The notes: a model not told the origin generated them from the letters alone. DNA of 64,000 nt from Bacillota bacterium (GCA_023415305.1 JAEZKZ010000101.1:1-64000); one strand, 5' to 3'. Numbered from the stretch's first letter, positions 34,907 to 44,020 are shown. Numbers and translations are program-made.

Positions 34907-34986
34907 TACTGTACATATATAACTAAGACTTCAATTAGTAAAGTACAAATTAAATATAAAAAATTATTTGGAGGAGGATATTTTTT

Positions 34987-36354
34987 ATGAAAAAAATTAT
35001 CAGTTTAATGCTTGTGGTGGTAATGCTTACTGCTCTTGTATTATCAGGCTGTGGAAGTTCATCAAGTACTGGAGAATCAACTGCAACGGGAACTTCTGCT
35101 GCTTCAACACAGCAAACACAGTTGGGTTCTAACGCAGGTGCTAATGCAACTGAACTAAGCTTTTGGACATTTGTAGATTTACACGGAAAACATCTTGATA
35201 AGATGTTAACCTTATGGAATGAGAAAAATCCTGACAAACAGGTCAAATTAAATGTTACCGTTATGCCTTATGATGATATGCATAACAAGCTTCTGATAGC
35301 TGTACAGACCGGGCAGGGGGCTCCTGATATCGCTGATATCGAACTTGGAAGATTCCCTAACTTCCTTGAAGGTGACAATGTTCCATTGGAAGCTTTAAAT
35401 GATGTGCTTGAACCTTACAAGAGCACAATAGTTCCTTCACGTCTTTCGATATATAGCAAAAATGATCAGGTTTATGGTTTTGACTACCACGTAGGTGCTA
35501 CACTTGCTTACTATAATACAGAAATACTTGAAAAAGCAGGCGTTGATTATAAGACAATTAAGACTTGGGATGATTACAAAAAAGCTGGTATTCAGGTATA
35601 TGAAAAGACCGGAAAATATCTCGGTACTGCTGATACCTCCGCAACCTGGCAGGCTTCATTACTGTTAGCTCAGCAGGGCGCAGATTTTACTGATGAAAAT
35701 GGTCAGCCGAAGGTTAACTCTCCTGAAATGGTTAAAGCTATGGAAATGCTTGTAGATTTACAGAAGAACAATGTTATTCACACTATTCCAGGTGGTCAGC
35801 CTGACACAGAAGAAGCCAAGGGTGAATACAACAAGGGTAACTATGCAAGTGCATTAATGCCTGAGTGGTACATGTCAAGATTTATAAATGAAATGAAGGA
35901 TCTTAGCGGCAAATACGCAATTGCTCCATTACCTGTATTCAAAGAAGGTGATCCGCGTTCAGTTGGTCTCGGTGGTACAGGAACAGTTGTAACAAAGACT
36001 GCTAAAGACGTAAAGCTGGCAAAAGAATTCGTAGCTTTCGCTAAGCTATCAAAGGAAGCAACTACAGAAATATGGAACACTTTAGGTTTTGACCCTCTTA
36101 ACATGGATGTTTGGACTGACAAAACAGTAACTCACAATCCTGAAAATGAATATGTTAAGTACTTCAAGACTAATGCTTTTGATACATTAAATGAAATAAA
36201 GAGTGAAATCAAGGCAATTAAATCAGTAAAAGCTTCACCAACAATTAATAATATCCTTTGCACAGTTACTCTAAATGCTATCTTCGAGGATGGACAGGAT
36301 GTTAAGGAAGCTTTAGATGAGGCACAGGAATCTATAGTTCAAGAATTGAAATAA
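34987..36354 (+). CDS. Extracellular sugar-binding lipoprotein, probable arabino-oligosaccharide binding
   Basis: This 455-residue family-1 solute-binding protein has a lipoprotein signal peptide (lipobox 'LSGC', Cys22) and a Ser/Thr-rich linker. It shows typical binding-protein motifs such as 'FWTFVDLHGKHLDKMLTLW' and 'APDIADIELGRFPNFLE'. GGAGGAGG lies upstream of the ATG. Two permeases and two GH43 genes follow, so arabinan oligosaccharides are the likely cargo. Confidence 0.92.
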   Translation: MKKIISLMLVVVMLTALVLSGCGSSSSTGESTATGTSAASTQQTQLGSNAGANATELSFWTFVDLHGKHLDKMLTLWNEKNPDKQVKLNVTVMPYDDMHNKLLIAVQTGQGAPDIADIELGRFPNFLEGDNVPLEALNDVLEPYKSTIVPSRLSIYSKNDQVYGFDYHVGATLAYYNTEILEKAGVDYKTIKTWDDYKKAGIQVYEKTGKYLGTADTSATWQASLLLAQQGADFTDENGQPKVNSPEMVKAMEMLVDLQKNNVIHTIPGGQPDTEEAKGEYNKGNYASALMPEWYMSRFINEMKDLSGKYAIAPLPVFKEGDPRSVGLGGTGTVVTKTAKDVKLAKEFVAFAKLSKEATTEIWNTLGFDPLNMDVWTDKTVTHNPENEYVKYFKTNAFDTLNEIKSEIKAIKSVKASPTINNILCTVTLNAIFEDGQDVKEALDEAQESIVQELK

Positions 36355-36441
36355 TATAAATGGCATTATGAAATTAAAGTATAAACTATTTTAAGCAGTA
36401 TTGTAAATATATTGCATAAAGGTCAGAACATATGATTAAGG

Positions 36442-36481
36442 ACTGCCATATATTCGATTTTATGATACGGTATATGGCAGT
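36442..36481 (+). promoter_or_regulatory. Intercistronic stem-loop after binding-protein gene
   Basis: ACTGCCATATA (36442-36452) pairs with TATATGGCAGT (36471-36481). No T-run follows. Position and type are the same as the stem-loop at 6414-6455 in the other importer operon. Confidence 0.6.
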
Positions 36482-36510
36482 TACTTTATCGTGAAAGGGG
36501 GATGTCGAAT

Positions 36511-37407
36511 ATGATAAAGAAATTTGTCTATTCTCAGAAAGTTGCACCATACATTTTCATATTGCCATTTGTAATAATATTCTTGGTATTTTGGTTGTTC
36601 CCGCTTGCAAATTCCTTTCTTATGAGTTTCCAGGAAAGAATGCTTGGTCAGGAACCTAAATGGATTGGGGCAGCAAATTATTCAAAATTGCTTACCGACA
36701 AGGTTTTTATTAAGTCCATTACCAATAGTATAGTTTACATGGTTGGAACACTAGTACTACTTATACCTTTTCCAATGATGTTTGCATGCTTGATTAACAG
36801 TAAACTTATGATTGGAAGAGAATTTTTCAAGTCCTCATTTTTTCTTCCTGCACTTACTTCTGTAGCCGTTGCAGGTACCATTTTCCGCTTGATTTTCGGT
36901 GAAATGGAAGGTTCCTTAATGAACAGTATATTAAGTTTGGGAGGTATTGGTCCCTTTAAATATCTGAAGGATCAGACCTTAAGTATGACAGCGTTACTAA
37001 CCCTTGCCTGTTGGAGATGGACAGGTGTAAATATGTTGTATTTCTTATCGGGATTGAAAAGTATTGACAATGAATATTATGAAGCTGCATCTATTGACGG
37101 TGCAACAACCTGGCAGAAGTTTAAAACAATTACAATGCCATTGCTTAAGCCAACCACCGTATATGTATTAACAATTAGTATATATGCAGGTTTGGCAATG
37201 TTTACAGAGAGTTTGATGATGTTTAATGGTAATAACTCACCGAAAAATATTGGTTTGACAATTGTCGGATATTTATATAGACAGGGTATAGAAAAAAATA
37301 AGCTGGGCTATGCAGCAACGGTTGGTATAGTTCTTCTGGTTGTTGCTATGGCTATAAACCTTACTCAGCTTAAGTTTTCAGGACAATTCAAGAAGGAGGA
37401 GGATTAA
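36511..37407 (+). CDS. Sugar ABC transporter permease (MalF type), arabinan locus
   Basis: This 298-residue MalF-type permease has six helices and the EAA loop 'EAASIDGATTWQKFKTITMP'. ATG 36511 is preferred to 36502 because GGGGG ends directly at 36501. It pairs with the MalG-type protein at 37410; no ATPase gene is present. Confidence 0.92.
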   Translation: MIKKFVYSQKVAPYIFILPFVIIFLVFWLFPLANSFLMSFQERMLGQEPKWIGAANYSKLLTDKVFIKSITNSIVYMVGTLVLLIPFPMMFACLINSKLMIGREFFKSSFFLPALTSVAVAGTIFRLIFGEMEGSLMNSILSLGGIGPFKYLKDQTLSMTALLTLACWRWTGVNMLYFLSGLKSIDNEYYEAASIDGATTWQKFKTITMPLLKPTTVYVLTISIYAGLAMFTESLMMFNGNNSPKNIGLTIVGYLYRQGIEKNKLGYAATVGIVLLVVAMAINLTQLKFSGQFKKEED

Positions 37408-37409
37408 TT

Positions 37410-38267
37410 ATGAACCAGAATAGTTTAAGCGAAACTAAAAAGAACATGGTTGCTAAAGTTTTATTGCTTATATTCTTTACAGTCTTGTTTGTAGTTATAA
37501 TCCTTCCTTTCTATGCAGTAGCCATTTCTTCCTTTAAGCCGGGTGAAGATTTGATAAGATACGGCTTGAACCTGAAATTTGACTTGGGTGTAATGAGCTT
37601 TGATAATTTCCGTTTTCTCTTTACCGGGGAGCACGATTATTTTATATGGTTTAAAAACAGTATGCTGCTTACCATAGTTCAGGTTTCACTAACATTATTT
37701 ATAAGTGCATTTGTTTCTTACGGCTTTGCAGCATATGACTTTAAAGGTAAAAATATTTTGTTTATCTGTGTTCTGTTGATAATGATGGTACCCTTTGAAA
37801 TATTACTGCTTCCGTTGTACTCACTTATTAATGACCTGGGAATGATGAACAGCTATAGTGCCATAATAGTACCGGGTATAGCAAATGCAGGCACAATATT
37901 CTTCTTCAGACAGTACCTGAAAAGCATACCTAAAGAGCTTATACAATCAGGCAGAGTAGATGGTGCAAATGAATATAAGATATTCTTCAGACTGATTCTT
38001 CCTATAATGAAGCCTTCCTTTGCTGCTATGGCCATATTAAACGGTATGAACAGCTGGAATAACCTCCTGTGGCCTTTCATGGTGCTTGGTGACCAGAATA
38101 AATTCACTCTTCCAATAGGCTTGAAAACCTTACTTACTCCGTATGGTAACAATTATGATCTGTTGATTGTGGGTTCTTTCTTCTCAATACTTCCTATTTT
38201 CGTACTATTTGTAGCCTTCCAGAAGTACTTTATTGACGGTATGACTGCGGGTGCTGTAAAAGGATAA
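37410..38267 (+). CDS. Sugar ABC transporter permease (MalG type), arabinan locus
   Basis: This 285-residue MalG-type permease has the EAA-like loop 'QSGRVDGANEYKIFFRLILP', slightly divergent at its first residues, and the C terminus 'GMTAGAVKG'. It starts 2 bases after the MalF-type stop, with AAGGAGGAGG upstream, so translation is coupled. Confidence 0.92.
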   Translation: MNQNSLSETKKNMVAKVLLLIFFTVLFVVIILPFYAVAISSFKPGEDLIRYGLNLKFDLGVMSFDNFRFLFTGEHDYFIWFKNSMLLTIVQVSLTLFISAFVSYGFAAYDFKGKNILFICVLLIMMVPFEILLLPLYSLINDLGMMNSYSAIIVPGIANAGTIFFFRQYLKSIPKELIQSGRVDGANEYKIFFRLILPIMKPSFAAMAILNGMNSWNNLLWPFMVLGDQNKFTLPIGLKTLLTPYGNNYDLLIVGSFFSILPIFVLFVAFQKYFIDGMTAGAVKG

Positions 38268-38335
38268 TTTTTCATAGCTATCACGCAGGTAATCATAGAC
38301 TTAAGAGATGATGTCTGTTTTTTTACTGGTGTACC

Positions 38336-38425
38336 CTCATGTTCCAAGTATAGTGACAACATCCGACGTACTGTATTAACTCTCATGTTCCAAGCATAGT
38401 GACAACTTCTACGTACTGTATTAAC
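38336..38425. repeat. Tandem direct repeat of about 45 bases
   Basis: Two copies (38336-38380 and 38382-38425) share CTCATGTTCCAAG.ATAGTG and ACGTACTGTATTAAC with a few changes between. They fill the 241-base gap between the permease and the lipoprotein GH43 gene. A role in regulation or RNA processing is possible. Confidence 0.8.
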
Positions 38426-38508
38426 CCTCAGGTGGACAGGTGACTTAAATAAATTATTCAATTTAGCAAAAAAATGTTTGATAAGTTTGAAAGAAAATAT
38501 TTGCTTTC

Positions 38509-39945
38509 ATGTGCTGGGGGGTGCCGGATATTAAAAGATTTATTGCAGTTTTATTTGTGGGGTTGTTTATGTTGAATGTGACTGCATGCGGCGATGGTGA
38601 CAATGCAGCTTTGGTTTATCCCGGGGAACCACCGAAGGAAACACTCTACGACCATTCTATTACAAGTGATGAGACCAAATGGGGCACATTGAATTCTCAT
38701 GACCCATCTATAATCAAGGATGGAGATTGGTATTACATCATTACTACCGATGTAAAAGTGGGCGGTTCTCCCAAGGGGGGTATACCCATAAGAAAATCCA
38801 AGGATCTAGTAAATTGGGAATGGGTAGGTAAAGTCTTTGAAAAGGTTCCTGAGGAAGCACGGAAATGGACCAGGGCAAGAGTTCTTTGGGCCCCCGATGT
38901 CATCAAAATAGGAGATACCTTCTACCTATATTATGCTGCTTCAAGGTTCGGAACAAATCAATCCTATATCGGACTTGCAACGTCAAAATCCATGGAAGGC
39001 CCCTGGGAGCATAAGGGTGAAGTTATAAAATCCACAAGCAGTTCATTATGGAATGCTATAGACCCCAATCCGGTCTTGGATACCGAAGGAAACCTATATA
39101 TGTCTTTTGGATCATTTTTTGGCGGGCTTTTCATAGTTGAACTTGATAAAACCACCGGAAAGCTGAAAGTGGGGAGTGAGCCCTCGCTGATAGCAACTAG
39201 AAGCAATAGTGTAGCTTCTGCCCTCGAAGGTCCGTATATTATTTATAATACTGAATACAAGAAATATTATCTTTTTGTATCTTATGATTCTTTATCAAAG
39301 GATTATAATGTGAGGGTCGGAAGATCAGATAAAATAACCGGTCCCTATGTTGACTTTAACGGAAACGAGATGACCAATACAGAGTTGCCGCCTAACGATG
39401 TAGGAACAAAGTTGATTGGAGGATACAAGTTCGGCAGCAAGGATGGCTGGGTTATGCCGGGACACAATTCGGTACTGAAGGATGGGGAGGATTACTTTAT
39501 AGTACATCATGCCAGAGGAGACAAGGACACCAATTGGCCTTATCTGCATGTAAGGAGAATACTTTGGTCAGATGACGGCTGGCCTATGGTTTCACCAGAG
39601 AGATATACAGGAGAACGGGAACAGAGACTGTATAAAAACCAGATTGCTGGGCAGTGGGAAACCATAGTAATGGATAAGGATAACAACCAACAACTGTCAT
39701 CACGTAAAATAACCCTAAAATCCAACGGAAAAATAGATGATGGGACAGGAAGAAGCAAATGGGAATTTAGAGCTGAAAACACGTTAATAATGAAAATTTA
39801 TGATTCTGAGAAGAATACGGGTTCAAAATATATAGAACAAACAGTAAAAGTGCTGCCGTCCTGGGATTGGGAAAATTGGAAAACTACTTTAGTTTTCACC
39901 GGGATAGATAACTCCGGTGTGTGTGTATGGGGAAAGAAAGAATGA
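38509..39945 (+). CDS. Lipoprotein GH43 glycosidase, probable arabinanase
   Basis: This 478-residue surface glycosidase has an N-terminal lipoprotein signal (lipobox 'VTAC', Cys27) and a five-bladed GH43 propeller. Likely catalytic residues are the Asp in 'SHDPSIIKDG', the Asp in 'DPNPVLD' and the Glu in 'EGPYIIY'; 'PGHNSVLKDGEDYFIVHHAR' is also typical of endo-arabinanases. A C-terminal beta domain of about 110 residues follows. It would cut arabinan outside the cell for the importer upstream. The start is uncertain: ATG 38509 has no good ribosome site, and GTG 38521 is an alternative. Confidence 0.87.
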   Translation: MCWGVPDIKRFIAVLFVGLFMLNVTACGDGDNAALVYPGEPPKETLYDHSITSDETKWGTLNSHDPSIIKDGDWYYIITTDVKVGGSPKGGIPIRKSKDLVNWEWVGKVFEKVPEEARKWTRARVLWAPDVIKIGDTFYLYYAASRFGTNQSYIGLATSKSMEGPWEHKGEVIKSTSSSLWNAIDPNPVLDTEGNLYMSFGSFFGGLFIVELDKTTGKLKVGSEPSLIATRSNSVASALEGPYIIYNTEYKKYYLFVSYDSLSKDYNVRVGRSDKITGPYVDFNGNEMTNTELPPNDVGTKLIGGYKFGSKDGWVMPGHNSVLKDGEDYFIVHHARGDKDTNWPYLHVRRILWSDDGWPMVSPERYTGEREQRLYKNQIAGQWETIVMDKDNNQQLSSRKITLKSNGKIDDGTGRSKWEFRAENTLIMKIYDSEKNTGSKYIEQTVKVLPSWDWENWKTTLVFTGIDNSGVCVWGKKE

Positions 39946-40041
39946 GTGTATTCAAAACAAAAACCGTGAGGCTTCTTCATTGTTTGTATTACTTCAATTT
40001 ATTTATTATATAATTATTATGAAAACAAGGGTGATGATGTA

Positions 40042-40980
40042 ATGACTGAGAAAATGATAACTAAGCCCATTATAGAGCAGAGGGCAGACCCGTGGATATA
40101 TAAATCTTCAGATGGCTATTACTATTATACTGCTTCAGTTCCGGAATATGACCGGATTGAAATAAGAAGGTCAGAGACTATTGACGGTCTGGCGGACAGC
40201 GAGCCTGCTGTAGTATGGAGAAAGCATGATAGCGGCTTAATGAGTAAACATATATGGGCACCTGAAATTCATAATATCGATGGCAAATGGTACATCTACT
40301 ATGCTGCCGGAGAAGTGGATGATATATGGAAGATAAGGCCTTATGTTCTTGAATGTACCGGCCCGGATCCCATCAATGACACGTGGGAAGAAAAGGGGAG
40401 AATTCAAAGTGAAAAAGACAGAACTGCTTTTACAGATTTTTCTCTTGATGCCACAACCTTTGAGCACAAGGAGAAAAGATATCTTATCTGGGCGGAAAAG
40501 CGAAGGAACGTTTCTAACCTATTTATTGCAGAAATGAAAAATCCTTGGACCATAGCAACAGAGGCTGTTATGATTACAACACCGTCATATGACTGGGAAC
40601 GGCTGGGATTTTTGGTAAACGAGGGGCCTGCAGTTATAAAACGAAATGGAAAAATATTTGTCAGCTATTCTGCAAGTGCTACAGATTCAAACTACTGTAT
40701 AGGTCTGCTTAATATCGACGAAGATGCTGACCTTCTGAATGCGTCAGCCTGGTCCAAAGCTGCCGACCCTGTGTTTAGGACAAATGAGGAAGCAGGGCAG
40801 TACGGTCCGGGACACAACAGCTTTACGGTATCAGAAGATGGAGCAAAAGATATTCTGGTTTATCATGCCCGCACTTATAAGGAAATAGTTGGTGACCCCC
40901 TTTACGATCCAAACAGACATACTTTTGTAAAGGAACTGTATTGGAACGAAGACGGATCACCCGACTTCGGAAAACCCTGA
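40042..40980 (+). CDS. Cytoplasmic GH43 alpha-L-arabinofuranosidase-like enzyme
   Basis: This 312-residue GH43 protein without a signal peptide has 'ADPWIYKSSDGYYY' (catalytic Asp), 'SLDATTFEH' (Asp) and 'NEGPAVIKRNG' (Glu). The intracellular position and arabinan context suggest an exo-acting arabinofuranosidase that trims imported oligosaccharides. AAGGGTGATG lies before the ATG. A strong terminator ends the locus. Confidence 0.87.
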   Translation: MTEKMITKPIIEQRADPWIYKSSDGYYYYTASVPEYDRIEIRRSETIDGLADSEPAVVWRKHDSGLMSKHIWAPEIHNIDGKWYIYYAAGEVDDIWKIRPYVLECTGPDPINDTWEEKGRIQSEKDRTAFTDFSLDATTFEHKEKRYLIWAEKRRNVSNLFIAEMKNPWTIATEAVMITTPSYDWERLGFLVNEGPAVIKRNGKIFVSYSASATDSNYCIGLLNIDEDADLLNASAWSKAADPVFRTNEEAGQYGPGHNSFTVSEDGAKDILVYHARTYKEIVGDPLYDPNRHTFVKELYWNEDGSPDFGKP

Positions 40981-41012
40981 AAGAACTGAGATATGCTATT
41001 TGTCCAAGGAGG

Positions 41013-41044
41013 AAGCACTACAGCTAAACTGTAGTGCTTTTTTT
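41013..41044 (+). terminator. Strong rho-independent terminator of the arabinan locus
   Basis: AAGCACTACAG (41013-41023) pairs with CTGTAGTGCTT (41029-41039) around a five-base loop, followed by a T-run. Confidence 0.92.
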
Positions 41045-41112
41045 GTCAAAAAAGGTAATTGCAAATATATACAATAAGTTATAAAATTGGATTATATGAA
41101 AAATAATGTAAT

Positions 41113-42225
41113 ATGGCGATGGGAGATGAAAGGTCATTGATAGAATCATGCTTAAAGGATTTAAATTTTTTTAAGGAAAAAGACGGAACCACAGATATGT
41201 TTTCATTGCAGTTAAATTGCTTTGAGACCTCTGTCTACAATATACTTCTGAACCAATTTAAATTGGACAAAAAGCAAATTGCAGCCCTGTTCATAAGGGA
41301 TATCAATCCTACCTGCTGGATTAACAGGACAACAGGAAATTTCCGTATGTATAATCTGAGCAGAAATATCACTCCCTTATGGACAAAATACGTTAAAGTG
41401 AATACATATGTCAGGGAAGGTGACCGAGAATCGGTAAAGTACATTGAAGAACTTTTGAATCGAGGTCAGATGGTAATTATTAATACAATATTTGAAATAT
41501 TAAGCTTTTACAGAAGATATGATCCTGCCTATGATACTAAAGATTATAATCCGGGGGCTGAGGATCACTTCTGTATAATTCTGCACCATGATAAGGAAAA
41601 TTTTTATTATGTTGAGAAAATTCCATATACCGTAATAATGGATAACTATGTCCCGTATGAGTATAACAATCAGATAGGAATTATACCAAAATCTGATATA
41701 GAAAGAGCTACCAACCTTTACATGAAATGCTGCACATTGGAGGTAAGAGAAGATGAACTTAAGGGAGAAGAGTTTAAAATGGATGTTGCAAACCTTTTCC
41801 AGAGGATGGCAGATAATTTTTCGGCGCCTGAGATACAGGACGGACAATATACAAGGTATTATGGCAAACAGGCCATTGAGCAGTTTGCCGGATTATGTTA
41901 TGAGCAATTTAATATGGAGGATTATTATAAATCTGAAGGCTGGCCCATCCTGGACAGAATAAGCTTTGATATTTGGATGCTGCACGGTGCCCGGGCTCTT
42001 CTTCTAGAGTATATTAAGCTTAAGAATGGTGAACTTGATTATTCGGGAAGCCCGGAACTCCTTTTGTCAAAAGTGCTTGAGACTAAAACACAATGGGAGG
42101 TAATGGAGAAAATACTAAATAAAAAGGTACTTCTTGGAGGGCCTCTGGACTCAAAAATTGGAGACCGCTTAAGGCAACAGTTAGCGTCGGAAATAACACT
42201 ATCAGAGCTACTAAGGAGTTTTTAA
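41113..42225 (+). CDS. BtrH N-terminal-like cysteine protein of unknown function
   Basis: This 370-residue protein resembles the N-terminal domain of butirosin protein BtrH and related papain-fold acyltransferase-like proteins. An early Cys lies in 'QLNCFETSVYNIL', and a His/Asp pair in 'GAEDHFCIILHHDKE'. The C-terminal 150 residues are helical and unassigned. No biosynthetic gene cluster surrounds it. The start is uncertain: the frame opens at ATG 41113, and TTG 41137 after GAAAGG is possible. Confidence 0.6.
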   Translation: MAMGDERSLIESCLKDLNFFKEKDGTTDMFSLQLNCFETSVYNILLNQFKLDKKQIAALFIRDINPTCWINRTTGNFRMYNLSRNITPLWTKYVKVNTYVREGDRESVKYIEELLNRGQMVIINTIFEILSFYRRYDPAYDTKDYNPGAEDHFCIILHHDKENFYYVEKIPYTVIMDNYVPYEYNNQIGIIPKSDIERATNLYMKCCTLEVREDELKGEEFKMDVANLFQRMADNFSAPEIQDGQYTRYYGKQAIEQFAGLCYEQFNMEDYYKSEGWPILDRISFDIWMLHGARALLLEYIKLKNGELDYSGSPELLLSKVLETKTQWEVMEKILNKKVLLGGPLDSKIGDRLRQQLASEITLSELLRSF

Positions 42226-42232
42226 ATGTAAT

Positions 42233-42893
42233 TTACTGTTGACTTACGGATTGGTTAGGTTGAATCTCCTTACCTATTATCAAATCCAGGTTTTTTGAAA
42301 TAAGGTCAATCCTCTGCTGTACGCAAGCATGGCTTCTTAATGGATCTTCAGGAGTATTCATAACATAATCCAGCATCTTTTCAACTGTTGTAGTAGCAAC
42401 ATGGCATCTGGTGTCGGAAGAGGCATAGTAAATGGGTATTTCTCCGTTAGTCCTTACTACGGCACCGTTGCAGAATATAACATTGGAAACATCGCAGATC
42501 CTCTCTTCACCCTCGGGAGCTATCAAAAAGCCTCCTGGGAGTTTGATGACCTGCTCCGGATGCGCAGGGTCAGACAGGAAGGCATATACAACGTAACGCA
42601 GCCCGGCAGCAGTATTTCTTACTCCGTGTGCAATATGGAGCCAGTCTTTGGGCGTTTTTATGGGCGCAGGAACCTGTCCGTTTTTAACTTCTTTTATTGT
42701 GTGGTATTCCTTATATTCCATCAGAATTTCTTCATCTATATGTGCGTTTTCCTTCCATACTGTCTGTGAAACCGAAGCCTATACCGCCGCCCTTGTTTCT
42801 ATAAAACCGTCCTGGGGCCTGGTGTACAGGGCATATTTACCGTTAATGAACTCAGGATGAAGTACAACGTTGCGCTGCTGAGGTGATAATGTA
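42233..42893 (-). pseudogene. Decayed GH130 mannoside phosphorylase, 5' truncated and frameshifted
   Basis: The intact downstream part (42233-42721) is clearly the C-terminal half of a GH130 enzyme ('YHTIKEVKNGQVPAPIKTP', 'WLHIAHGVRNTAAGLRY'). Upstream on the same strand, 42722-42893 continues GH130 sequence ('NVVLHPEFINGKYALYTRP', 'GGIGFGFTDSME'), but in two different frames with an in-frame TAG. This needs a one-base loss and a one-base gain within about 40 bases. The first half of the gene is missing. It is divergent from a decayed LacI gene, so a former mannoside locus has degenerated. Confidence 0.87.
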
Positions 42894-42901
42894 AGCAATA
42901 A

Positions 42902-42935
42902 ATAATATAATTTGTAATATTACAAATTATATTAT
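42902..42935. promoter_or_regulatory. 34-base perfect palindrome between two pseudogenes
   Basis: The two 17-base halves (42902-42918, 42919-42935) are exact reverse complements. The core TTGTAATATTACAA resembles LacI-family operators. It lies between the decayed GH130 and LacI genes and is probably their old operator. Confidence 0.7.
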
Positions 42936-42989
42936 AGATAAGTTTTTTTATGCTATAATTCATTACATATTCATCACAATGGAGGAACT

Positions 42990-43303
42990 ATGCCAAAAAA
43001 AGTAACAATGGATTCCATTGCTCTAAAGCTGGGTATTTTTAAATAATACAGTTTCATTGGCTTTACGCGGTATGCCGGGAAATAAGTGAAGCCACAAGAA
43101 AAGCAATAGAGGCTGAGGCCGAAAATATGGGGTACCGTTATAAAAATAAGGTAAAACAGACTGCAATAAAAAACCTATGTCTTGTAATTGCCAAGTGTAC
43201 CAGAGATTCCATAGGCTTTTTCAGTTTTATACAACTGGGTATTGAGTGGTGGACAATTATTTTGATGATCTTGTTCTGGATTGTATCAGTTAGAATAATT
43301 TGA
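42990..43303 (+). pseudogene. Decayed LacI-family regulator
   Basis: A GGAGGAACT ribosome site and ATG 42990 open a LacI-type N terminus ('KKVTMDSIALKLGI'), which stops at TAA. The sequence resumes in a second frame as 'NTVSLALRGMPG' and in a third as 'ISEATRKAIEAEAENMGYRY', then runs to a TGA at 43301. About 230 residues of the sensor domain are absent. The two frameshifts in the DNA-binding domain show it is not functional. Confidence 0.87.
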
Positions 43304-43344
43304 GTATAAAATTAATTGCTATTTAGCTATATAAAATACTTAAT

Positions 43345-43797
43345 ATGGGAGGTGGTTTTATTCAGATTCTCGTTGATGCCGATGCATGCCCGGTTAAGGA
43401 CATAATTGTAAGAAATGCAAGAAAACGCGGCATACCTGTGACCATGATAATAGACACCAGTCATGAACTCTTTGACGGCTACAGTACAGTAGTAATCGTC
43501 GACAAAGCAAGAGACAGTGTTGACATAAAACTTATAAACCTTCTTAAACGCGGGGATATAGTAGTAACACAGGATTACGGTGTTGCAGCCATGGGTCTGG
43601 GTAAGGGGGCCAAAGTCTTAAATCAGAATGGACTGGTGTATAACGATAATAACATAGACAGGCTGCTGTTTGAAAGGCATCTTGGTCAGAAGGTTCGTAG
43701 AGCCGGGGGCAGAACCGGTTCCATAAAAAAGCGGTCGAAGGAAAATGACGAGACGTTTGAAAAGGCGTTAATAAAGCTGCTGGAAGAAGTCGAATAA
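43345..43797 (+). CDS. DUF188/YaiI/YqxD family protein (PIN-like)
   Basis: This 150-residue UPF0178 protein has the acidic N-terminal motif 'ILVDADACPVKD', 'VTQDYGVAA' and the basic C-terminal 'RRAGGRTGSIKKRSK'. The family is PIN-like and may be a nuclease. The only ATG (43345) overlaps the GGGAGG ribosome site. An ATT codon at 43360, 7 bases after GGAGG, would give the usual short N terminus (MQILVDADACP), so a non-canonical start is plausible. Confidence 0.88.
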   Translation: MGGGFIQILVDADACPVKDIIVRNARKRGIPVTMIIDTSHELFDGYSTVVIVDKARDSVDIKLINLLKRGDIVVTQDYGVAAMGLGKGAKVLNQNGLVYNDNNIDRLLFERHLGQKVRRAGGRTGSIKKRSKENDETFEKALIKLLEEVE

Positions 43798-43812
43798 AGT
43801 GGAAAGTTGAAT

Positions 43813-43903
43813 GTGAAAAGTAGAAGTGAAAAGTAGAAGTGAAAAGTAGAAGTCAAAAGTAAAAGTGAAAAGTAAAAGTGAAAAGTAAAAGTGAAAAGTG
43901 AAA
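43813..43903. repeat. 13-base tandem repeat array, about 7 copies
   Basis: The unit is GTGAAAAGTARAA, with early copies having G and later ones A at the variable site. The array directly follows the DUF188 gene. Its reverse complement resembles a short stretch near 45466-45490. Nothing suggests coding. Confidence 0.88.
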
Positions 43904-44020
43904 AGCTAAGGAAGGCTGCTTCGCAAGCCGTTAAAATAAAAGACCTGCGCAGCCAGTCAACTTTGCTGTTTACTAAGCACTTATTCACTACTCACTATAT
44001 AAGGTGCACGGGAGGTTAGT

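Larger units (their letters stand above)
34169..34986. other. 818-base divergent regulatory spacer
   Basis: This very AT-rich spacer separates the regulator from the arabinan importer operon. It holds a strong promoter at 34636-34664, a long leader, a possible 20-codon reading frame at 34844-34906, and an inverted repeat ATGTACA (34888-34894) / TGTACAT (34910-34916). From 34230 to 34630 I see only A/T-rich sequence. Confidence 0.6.

Noticed and set aside
43813..43903. CRISPR array
   Set aside because: The 13-base units are directly adjacent without spacers, so this is a simple tandem repeat.
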